Below, in pieces: positions 6,468 to 12,011 of a DNA stretch of 12,011 bases. Position 1 is the stretch's first letter. Each line of letters starts with the position of its first letter. A program made the position numbers and the translations under genes. The notes beneath the pieces are model-generated. The model worked only from the letters and a program-made list of their open reading frames with translations. It ran no database searches and was not told where the DNA came from. Source of the DNA: Bacillota bacterium (GTDB lineage Bacteria; Bacillota; Clostridia; Acetivibrionales; DSM-1351); contig JAEZIV010000032.1 of NCBI GenBank assembly GCA_023436515.1, forward strand, positions 1 through 12,011, written 5' to 3'.

Positions 6468-7657
6468 GAGAAAAGATTATTGATTCAATCGGCAGAATCG
6501 ACAACGATATGATTGAGAGTGTGGATGCTCTTCGTCAGAAGAAACGCATCGGACCTGCATGGCTTAAATGGGGCTCGTTGGTAGCCTGCTTCTTTGCTAT
6601 TCTTCTTGCTGGTAAATTTATGCTACAAACTGCTAATACGCAGCATGTATCTTTTGGTGGAATTACCCGAGAGTACAAAAAGGATTCAAATATCACAGTA
6701 GGTAATTCAGCTATTGTATGGCCGTGGGACACAATGACCATTTCCGAACAGTACACAACATTAACACTCAATGGAAAAGAATTTGTTTCAAGAGGTAGAT
6801 CGGTTGATTCTTCGCTTCTAGATAAAGCCATCGGCACTTACGATGTAGTTGGATATGATGCTTATTCAGAACAGGAGCATCGGATGAAAGCAAACGTATA
6901 TCGGATTGCCGGAATTGATGAAGATAGAATGGTTGCTGTAAAGTTGGAGGATAGCTTCTATGTCTTTAAACACGATGAATACCATCCTCCGAAAAATTTT
7001 GGAGAGATATTGGACAATTATAGTCTGGCACAGTACCTGCACTTCGATCGGTTTTCGGTTTACGAAGGTTACACAGAAAAGGGCTATTACAGTCTGGTTG
7101 ACGATACTCCGGTCTGGGAGGTCCTGAGTCAATGCCCCTCAGCTCCGTTTGTAGAAGACGATAGCTGGGATCGCAACGATAGAAACTACATCAGTTTTAC
7201 TGCTACATCGGATGCTCTAGGTGTTTACAAAAACGTTTTCTATGTTACAGACGATGGATTTATTTGGACAAACATTTTCGACTACGCTTACATTTTCCAG
7301 ATTGGAGAGGAAACGGCAAATAAAGTCATTTCTTATGTGACAAAGAACGGAGTAGAATCCAAATCAGAGCCGTACACTTATTCCGTTGCTGGTACCGTTA
7401 CCGAAATCACGGAAAGCTACATTCTGGTGGATGATTCCATCTTGTGTGCCAATGAGAAGGATGGTATGATTTTCAAAATCCCTACCAATGATCTGCGTAT
7501 CAGCCGCTGTATCAATTACGGCAAGATAGATGTTGGCGATATTGTGGCAGTCAATTTCACAGGGAATATTGATATTGAAGCTGGAAATGTTGTTGAAGGT
7601 GCATTTGCGTTGAGCAAAGCGACAATTTCGGGTGATGGGGTTTCAACCGCTGAATGA
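6464..7657 (+). CDS. Membrane-anchored anti-sigma-factor-like protein
   Basis: This 397-residue protein is translated from an ATG overlapping the sigma stop codon, the standard layout for a sigma/anti-sigma pair. A short cytoplasmic N-terminus (residues 1-33, starting MREKIIDSIGRIDNDMIES) would bind the sigma factor. One membrane helix follows at about 34-54, then a large extracellular domain of about 340 residues. The N-terminus has no His-x3-Cys-x2-Cys zinc motif, so it is not a classical ZAS-type anti-sigma. The segment at about 308-325 (AGTVTEITESYILVDDS) begins what looks like a small beta-barrel or OB-like module. No enzymatic motif is visible outside. The likely job is to hold the sigma factor until an envelope signal alters the outer domain. 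This role is inferred from position and topology, and the extracellular domain is unrecognised. Confidence 0.75.
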   Translation: MREKIIDSIGRIDNDMIESVDALRQKKRIGPAWLKWGSLVACFFAILLAGKFMLQTANTQHVSFGGITREYKKDSNITVGNSAIVWPWDTMTISEQYTTLTLNGKEFVSRGRSVDSSLLDKAIGTYDVVGYDAYSEQEHRMKANVYRIAGIDEDRMVAVKLEDSFYVFKHDEYHPPKNFGEILDNYSLAQYLHFDRFSVYEGYTEKGYYSLVDDTPVWEVLSQCPSAPFVEDDSWDRNDRNYISFTATSDALGVYKNVFYVTDDGFIWTNIFDYAYIFQIGEETANKVISYVTKNGVESKSEPYTYSVAGTVTEITESYILVDDSILCANEKDGMIFKIPTNDLRISRCINYGKIDVGDIVAVNFTGNIDIEAGNVVEGAFALSKATISGDGVSTAE

Positions 7658-7702
7658 TATGTGTATCGTTGTAAATTTATTGCTATAATCTACAGCCAAA
7701 TT

Positions 7703-7746
7703 AGGCTCCCATATCCAAAGATAACACTGCGGCGAGGAGCCTTTTT
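7703..7746 (+). terminator. Terminator of the sigma/anti-sigma operon
   Basis: AGGCTCC (7703-7709) pairs with GGAGCCT (7736-7742) across a 26-base loop and is followed by TTTT. It begins 45 bases past the anti-sigma stop codon. The long loop is unusual, but the stem and T-run fit an intrinsic terminator. Confidence 0.65.
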
Positions 7747-7829
7747 GAATTTAATTACTTGTTTTTAAGATCACTGTATTTCTGTGGATAAACAGCGTTT
7801 TTTTGGCATGAAATGTAGGTAGATACAAA

Positions 7830-7861
7830 AAAAGATACTTACAGTTAAGCAAGTATCTTTT
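7830..7861 (-). terminator. Terminator of the deacylase gene, near copy of the tRNA terminator
   Basis: An 11-bp stem (7830-7840 with 7851-7861) has a mismatch and one further pair toward the loop. On the minus strand it is followed by a run of seven Ts (plus-strand As at 7827-7833), so it best terminates minus-strand transcription from the deacylase gene ending at 7871. On the plus strand the tail is only TTTTATATATA, but the hairpin could also catch read-through from the sigma operon. It matches the tRNA terminator at 31 of 34 core bases. Confidence 0.7.
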
Positions 7862-7870
7862 ATATATAGG

Positions 7871-8422
7871 TTAAAGCTCCACTAACACAGGTGAATGTCC
7901 GGTATAAGTCAGAAACTTGGTGAGAATATCTGCCGTTCTGATTTTGAGACTGCTGGTATTTACACAGGGGTGGCAGCCAAAGTACTCCATATCAGTAATG
8001 TCTTTATCTATCAAAAGACCCACCTTCTTGTCCCTATCGTTCATAAGTCCCATAATACTGACCGAGCCAGGTGTTATGTTGAGGTATTTTTCCATGTATT
8101 CAGGACCTGCGAAGGAAAGTCTGGAGGACCCTATTTGCTTTGCCACAGCCTTTGTATCGAACTTTTTATTCCCGGGCATAACAAGTAGATAAAAATTCCT
8201 TTTTGAAGAGTCACATAAAAAAAGATTCTTACATATCTCTATCTCCAACAGAGTCTCAACCTCCAAGCAATCCTCTATTGAAGCAGTTTACCTGTGATCG
8301 AGTCGGAGATATTCTATTCCCAGCTTTTCCAGCAGCTCATAAGTGGCCATTTCCCTTTGGTGCCTGTCGGTACTTTTTGGTTTCACTGTAAAAATAGTTG
8401 TGTCATAAACTATGTTGCCCAT
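7871..8422 (-). pseudogene. Prolyl-tRNA deacylase (YbaK/ProX-like), interrupted by in-frame TAA
   Basis: Two open segments (8422-8291 and 8287-7871) lie in the same frame, separated only by TAA at 8290-8288, so this is one gene with a nonsense codon and no frameshift. The N-terminal part ends TYELLEKLGIEYLRLDHR. After the stop it continues TASIEDCLEVETLLEIEICK and shows family features: CKNLFLCD, FYLLVMPG, RLSFAGPEYMEKYLNITPGSVS, GLMNDRDKKV and GCHPCVNTSSLKI. Intact relatives (about 160-190 residues, clostridial ProX type) hydrolyse alanyl-tRNA(Pro) mischarged by prolyl-tRNA synthetase. ATG 8422 has GGAAGG at 8436-8431 with an eight-base spacer. Everything but the stop looks conserved, so the lesion is either recent or a base-calling error. 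Restart at TTG 8266 would lose the first third of the domain. Confidence 0.85.
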
Positions 8423-8526
8423 GCCTGTAACCTTCCCAATCATAAAATAATCTTGTACATAAAACCCTTGTACCAAATTACCTTTTCACGTCAAAATGTG
8501 ACTCTGTCCAAAATCCTATGCCATCT

Positions 8527-8555
8527 ATTATAGTTCTTTAGTGCCTATCATTTCA
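8527..8555 (-). promoter_or_regulatory. Weak promoter candidate for the deacylase gene
   Basis: A perfect TATAAT (8532-8527) lies 17 bases after a poor -35 (TGAAAT, 8555-8550), in the spacer after thiN. A second option is TTGACG (8494-8489) with a 16-base spacer to TACAAG (8472-8467). Neither is decisive. No terminator with a T-run is seen between thiN and the deacylase gene, so co-transcription with the prkC-thiN operon is equally possible. Confidence 0.3.
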
Positions 8556-8558
8556 CTG

Positions 8559-9194
8559 CTAATCCCTTGAGAGACATACTAAAAGTATACCCTCTCCAAT
8601 GGCTACGCCAGCTCTTTCCTCAACAAATTCATTGCTGACTCCCCATGAGGTTCCAAGGGTCATAGTGGCATTAACAAGAGGATACTTAAGCCCCCTTGTT
8701 GATACTCCCGTTACTCTTTCCGATACTGGGATAAGGGATAGCTTGTATCCTTCTAGCTTATCCAGCTCAAAGGCCTTATCATACATATAAATCCTATTGT
8801 ACTCGTCTGCTATGCAAGCCCTGACCTGCTTATCCATAAGCTTTTTAAGAAGAAAAATATTAGACATGGAATGATCGAAACGAGTTCCCACTGCACCAAC
8901 TAAAACAATTTCCTCTGCTCCTTTTTCAAGAGCGCTCTCAATTGCTAATTCGGAATCTGTCATATCCTTCTCAGCCGGAAAACAGTCTGTCGGGACTCCC
9001 TGTTCTAAGAAGTAATTAATATCCTCCTTATCAGCCGAATCAAAATCCCCCAATAGAATGTCCGGAATTATTCCCAGTCTTCTAAGATGTCCGGCGCCCC
9101 CATCAACAGAAATAATGAATTGCGCATCCTCAAAAAGTGTTTGTATAACCTCGTAATCCCGGATTGAGCCATTGCATACTATTACAGCTTTCAT
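8559..9194 (-). CDS. thiN: Thiamine pyrophosphokinase
   Basis: This 211-residue cytoplasmic enzyme transfers pyrophosphate from ATP to thiamine, giving the cofactor thiamine pyrophosphate. Family motifs are present in order: DGGAGHLRRLGIIPDILLGD (31-50) with the Asp-rich LGDFDS (48-53), EKDMTDSELA (75-84), GAVGTRFDH (100-108) and the C-terminal GTSWGVSNEF region (181-190), where the SN pair belongs to the thiamine site. Length matches Bacillus ThiN (about 214 residues). ATG 9194 is preceded by GAGGG four bases upstream; an in-frame TTG at 9215 has no ribosome binding site. The gene follows rpe by 50 bases, the conserved Firmicute order. The product supplies cofactor to transketolase, which acts in the same pathway as Rpe. 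The spoVM gene that follows thiN in Bacillus is not seen. Confidence 0.94.
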   Translation of the reverse strand: MKAVIVCNGSIRDYEVIQTLFEDAQFIISVDGGAGHLRRLGIIPDILLGDFDSADKEDINYFLEQGVPTDCFPAEKDMTDSELAIESALEKGAEEIVLVGAVGTRFDHSMSNIFLLKKLMDKQVRACIADEYNRIYMYDKAFELDKLEGYKLSLIPVSERVTGVSTRGLKYPLVNATMTLGTSWGVSNEFVEERAGVAIGEGILLVCLSRD

Positions 9195-9244
9195 TTTACC
9201 CTCAATTGACTTCAAATAATAAGTAGAAAAAAAATATGCTGATA

Positions 9245-9913
9245 CTAAATCATATCTCGTCTGAATGCATTTAACCTTAATTGCTTTATAGCCTCACCCA
9301 AATCAGGCTTTCCAAACACAGCCGAACCAGCCACTATAACATTGGCTCCAGCCTTTGTTACAATACCGATAGTATTATTGTCTATTCCGCCGTCAACCTC
9401 TATATCGATATTAAGAGAGCTCTTGTCAATCATTTTCTTTAAATCCATAATTTTGTCTGTGGAGGCCGGAATATAGGACTGTCCTCCAAAGCCGGGATTT
9501 ACAGTCATAATTAATACCATATCCAGATCCCGCAACACATATTCCAGTACGTTTAACGATGTAGCCGGATTAAGAGCAACTCCCGCCTTTTTGCCGAAGC
9601 TTTTAATCAGTTGAAGGGTCCTGTTCAAATGCAAGCTTGCTTCTGCATGAACAGTTATCATATCAGCACCGGCAGCGGCAAACTTTTCTATATACTTATC
9701 AGGTTCGGATATCATGAGGTGAACATCAAAGGGTTTATCTGTAGTATTCCTCAGATACTTAACAACATCTGGTCCAATTGTTATATTTGGAACAAAATGA
9801 CCGTCCATAACATCTATGTGTATTATGTCAGCACCATTTTCATCCGCTCTCTTAATCTCAGCTCCAAGCTTTGAGAAATCCGAGGCCAAAATTGAAGGCG
9901 CAATCTTTATCAT
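9245..9913 (-). CDS. rpe: Ribulose-phosphate 3-epimerase
   Basis: This 222-residue TIM-barrel enzyme interconverts D-ribulose 5-phosphate and D-xylulose 5-phosphate in the pentose phosphate pathway. Diagnostic motifs are intact: [14 protein letters not shown] (7-20), [20 protein letters not shown] (32-51) with metal ligand His32 and catalytic Asp34, DVHLMI with His65, [14 protein letters not shown] (136-149), EVDGGID with the second catalytic Asp174, and the phosphate-binding VAGSAVFG (194-201). Its ATG shares one base with the rsgA stop codon (TAATG), and AGGAGAGTG lies inside the end of rsgA, so translation is coupled. The length is normal for the family and no residue is missing. Confidence 0.97.
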   Translation of the reverse strand: MIKIAPSILASDFSKLGAEIKRADENGADIIHIDVMDGHFVPNITIGPDVVKYLRNTTDKPFDVHLMISEPDKYIEKFAAAGADMITVHAEASLHLNRTLQLIKSFGKKAGVALNPATSLNVLEYVLRDLDMVLIMTVNPGFGGQSYIPASTDKIMDLKKMIDKSSLNIDIEVDGGIDNNTIGIVTKAGANVIVAGSAVFGKPDLGEAIKQLRLNAFRRDMI

Positions 9914-10830
9914 TATTTAATCACTCTCCTGGATTCGTTCTTCTTTGCTTTGTATTGCGGTACTTCCTTCAAAGCCTTATATATCTGTATATATCTCTGA
10001 AAACGGCCATTGTCAATCTCACCCCGTTCCAGCGCTTCACGGATGGGACAGTCCGGTTCAGTGATATGACTGCAGGAGGTAAACCTGCAGGTATTCAGAT
10101 ATTTCCTGAACTCTGGATAATAATTCTGAAGCTCGCCAAACTGAACATCGGTTAGTTCATAGGAGCTAAATCCCGGAGTGTCCGCTACATAACCTCCATA
10201 TTTAAGCTCCATTATTTCTGCATGACGGGTTGTATGCTTCCCGCGTTCGATCCTGTCACTGACTGTGCCGGTTTCCATAACCCAGGCTTCCATTATATGA
10301 TTTAAGATCGTTGATTTCCCAACCCCCGACTGACCTGCAAAAACACTTATATGACCCTTAAGCTCATTCTTTAAGTGCTTATAGCCTATGTTCTTAACTG
10401 AACTGATCTCAATGCAATTATATCCCGCAAGCTGGTAAGCCTCACGGATCAACTTGGCATTACCATCCTCTAAATCCACCTTATTTATGCAGATAAGAGC
10501 ATTTAATTGCTTCATTTCTGCGGTTATCAGTAACTTGTCCAACAGCATAAAGTCAGGATTTGGTGCCTTAACTGCTACAACAATTATTAGTTGATCTATG
10601 TTTGCAATAGCAGGCCGCACTAATTCTGATATACGTTTATGAATCTCATCAATGTTACCTAATTTCTCTGTTTCATCCAGTACAGTGAACCCCACTCTAT
10701 CACCAGGTAGTGGTGTAATAGAATCTTTTCTGAACACACCTCTTGGCTTACATTCATAAACATCCCCGCTATTTTCATCTTTTACGTAGTAAAAACCACC
10801 AATTCCTTTTAGTATTATACCCGTTGGCAA
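9913..10830 (-). CDS. rsgA: Ribosome small-subunit-dependent GTPase A
   Basis: This 305-residue circularly permuted GTPase acts in late 30S ribosomal subunit assembly. The GTPase motifs occur in the permuted order G4-G1-G2-G3: NKVD (116-119), P-loop GQSGVGKST (166-174), switch segment HTTRH (199-203) and DTPG (217-220). An N-terminal OB fold covers about residues 1-75. The C-terminal zinc knuckle has Cys248, Cys253, His255 and Cys261. The start is TTG at 10830, fixed by AGGAGGT at 10843-10837 with a six-base spacer. That ribosome binding site overlaps the prkC stop codon, so expression is coupled to the kinase. The placement next to PrkC matters because this GTPase is a reported kinase substrate in Bacillus. 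Confidence 0.97.
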   Translation of the reverse strand: MPTGIILKGIGGFYYVKDENSGDVYECKPRGVFRKDSITPLPGDRVGFTVLDETEKLGNIDEIHKRISELVRPAIANIDQLIIVVAVKAPNPDFMLLDKLLITAEMKQLNALICINKVDLEDGNAKLIREAYQLAGYNCIEISSVKNIGYKHLKNELKGHISVFAGQSGVGKSTILNHIMEAWVMETGTVSDRIERGKHTTRHAEIMELKYGGYVADTPGFSSYELTDVQFGELQNYYPEFRKYLNTCRFTSCSHITEPDCPIREALERGEIDNGRFQRYIQIYKALKEVPQYKAKKNESRRVIK

Positions 10831-10841
10831 TAAGCTACCTC

Positions 10842-12011
10842 CTATTCTCCATTATTTCCAGTCTCACCATTGCTGTTGTTGTTCGGATTTTCTACCTCTG
10901 TTCCGGGCTTATCCGGATCGGGCGGTGTAGTTTCAGACCCCTCCCCGGACGTATCTGTAGACGGTGCCGGCTGCTGGGCAGTATCAGTAGCGGGAGCCTG
11001 TTCAGGTGTTAAGAATATGGTTACTGATTCGCCCTCCTCTACTTCTGTATAAGCCTCTGGCAATTGTCTGTTTACAACTCCCTTTGTTACTCCTGCCGGT
11101 AGAATATTCCCAAGCTGCAGTTTACTTTCTGAAAGCAGCTTTTGAGCATCGAGCTCAGTTTTACCAACAAGGTTGGGGACTTTAACTCTCTTTGTTTCCT
11201 TCCCCTTACTTACATATATAACTACTTCCGTTCCCTCAGCAACTTCCTGTCCGGCTGCTGGCTCGGTTCTTATAACATGATCCGCAGGAATTTCGTCGTT
11301 AAACTCTTTTTCTATTTTGGAGGTAAGATTATTTGACTCCATCTCACTTTGAGCTTCCCGGTACTCCCTCTCCTTGACATCAGGCACCACTGAAGTTTTC
11401 TTGCCGCTGCTGACTGTTAGTTCAAGAGATGTAAAATTGCCGCTCTTATAGTCGGTTCCCGGAGGAATACTCTGGTCAATGATTATACCTTTACCAACAG
11501 TTTCACTTACCTGCCAGTTAGGAGTAATTTTAAAGCCCTTATCCTCAAGCTCTGCTTTAACAGCTTCAAATTCTCTACCCACATAGTTCTCCAACTGATA
11601 GGTTGGTGTATCATCCTTCATAAATAAACTTATTGCCATAATTACGGCAAACGCAATTACTATTACGCTTGTAATGCCTGCCAACCAATATGCAACATTG
11701 TTCTTCTTTTTCTCTTTTTTCACTTCACTGTTTTTCTTTGAATACTCTTCAGTCCGTCCATCATTTGGACCCCTTGAAGAGTTAATAGTTTTCATTCGAA
11801 TAGTAGATTGCCCACTATTGCTATCCAAACCGACAAAGCCGCCCTGAGGCTGAACTAATACCCTGTTCAAGTCACTTATCATTGCTGTAGCCGATTGGTA
11901 TCTGAGATTTTGCTCCTTTTGAATTGCTTTCATAATAATCTCATTGACTCCATACGGAAGAGATGATACAAGCTTATGGGGCTCCAAAGGCATTTCCTGT
12001 ATATGCTTAAG
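10842..12011 (-). CDS. prkC: PASTA-domain serine/threonine protein kinase, C-terminal 389 residues
   Basis: The frame is open to the right window edge, starting LKHIQE before the first visible Met. The first 50 residues (GVNEIIMKAIQKEQNLRYQS) are the end of the Hanks-type kinase fold; the catalytic loop lies outside the window. A basic juxtamembrane stretch (KKEKKK) precedes one membrane helix at about residues 107-131. Three PASTA repeats follow: about 137-204, 205-274 and 275-337. The protein ends in an unusual tail of about 50 residues rich in Pro, Thr, Asp, Glu, Asn and Gly. PASTA repeats bind muropeptides or peptidoglycan and signal growth, dormancy exit or envelope state to the cytoplasmic kinase. 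A partner phosphatase gene (prpC) would be expected just beyond the edge. The stop TAG (10844-10842) lies within the rsgA ribosome binding site. Confidence 0.95.
   Translation of the reverse strand, partial: LKHIQEMPLEPHKLVSSLPYGVNEIIMKAIQKEQNLRYQSATAMISDLNRVLVQPQGGFVGLDSNSGQSTIRMKTINSSRGPNDGRTEEYSKKNSEVKKEKKKNNVAYWLAGITSVIVIAFAVIMAISLFMKDDTPTYQLENYVGREFEAVKAELEDKGFKITPNWQVSETVGKGIIIDQSIPPGTDYKSGNFTSLELTVSSGKKTSVVPDVKEREYREAQSEMESNNLTSKIEKEFNDEIPADHVIRTEPAAGQEVAEGTEVVIYVSKGKETKRVKVPNLVGKTELDAQKLLSESKLQLGNILPAGVTKGVVNRQLPEAYTEVEEGESVTIFLTPEQAPATDTAQQPAPSTDTSGEGSETTPPDPDKPGTEVENPNNNSNGETGNNGE

Noticed and set aside
5595..7861. A complete integrative element at the tRNA
   Set aside because: There is no integrase, recombinase or direct repeat of the tRNA end. 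The fragments are inverted and the only genes are the sigma pair, so this is at most a relic.
8288..8290. Programmed stop-codon read-through in the deacylase gene
   Set aside because: The codon is TAA, not the TGA used for selenocysteine, there is no evident recoding structure, and family members carry ordinary sense codons here. Mutation or sequencing error is simpler.
8423..8558. A spoVM-like small gene after thiN, as in Bacillus
   Set aside because: No reading frame of about 26 codons with a ribosome binding site and matching residues is present; the longest start found near 8536 stops after seven codons.
1..12011. CRISPR array, transposase or known defence genes
   Set aside because: No regularly spaced direct repeats, no transposase or nuclease motifs, and all recognised genes have housekeeping, transport or regulatory roles.

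Overview
The window looks like a chromosomal segment of a low-to-moderate-GC, Gram-positive clostridium. The best guess is a Ruminiclostridium-like cellulolytic lineage, inferred from protein style and gene order rather than from any search. The strongest evidence is the minus-strand run prkC - rsgA - rpe - thiN, an order conserved in Firmicutes, together with AGGAGG-type ribosome binding sites, TTG starts and AT-rich intergenic DNA.

Layout, left to right. Bases 1-782 (minus) hold the N-terminal 260 residues of an unrecognised, AT-rich protein that runs off the left edge; a promoter is visible upstream of it. Bases 945-5229 (minus) are a two-gene ABC exporter operon: a MacB/LolD-type ATPase and a 1192-residue FtsX-like permease with a very long periplasm-side (extracellular) coiled coil. 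Its promoter overlaps a perfect 12-bp palindrome, probably an operator. Bases 5230-5594 carry that promoter, a GC-rich block and an inverted 20-base fragment resembling the 3' end of the neighbouring tRNA. A complete tRNA-Ala(GGC) with encoded CCA lies at 5595-5670 (plus), followed by a strong hairpin terminator and a second inverted tRNA fragment. Bases 5907-7657 (plus) form a sigma/anti-sigma operon: an ECF sigma factor translationally coupled by ATGA to a membrane-anchored anti-sigma-like protein. Its leader carries an ECF-type promoter candidate.

To the right, everything is on the minus strand again. A YbaK-type prolyl-tRNA deacylase gene (7871-8422) is broken by one in-frame TAA. It is followed upstream by thiN, rpe, rsgA and the C-terminal part of the PASTA-domain Ser/Thr kinase PrkC, which is cut by the right edge. 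The last four genes are tightly packed (1-base overlap, or a stop codon inside the next gene's ribosome binding site) and are likely one transcript. They link envelope sensing (PrkC), 30S ribosome maturation (RsgA), the pentose phosphate pathway (Rpe) and thiamine pyrophosphate synthesis (ThiN).

The plus-strand sigma/anti-sigma cassette sits between two nearly identical hairpin terminators (5675-5712 and 7827-7861; 31 of 34 core bases match). This suggests insertion or duplication beside the tRNA. The points most worth a second look are this tRNA-adjacent mosaic, the palindromic operator on the ABC operon, the stalked permease, the interrupted deacylase and the unidentified left-edge gene. 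I see no CRISPR array, transposase, integrase or obvious new defence system.
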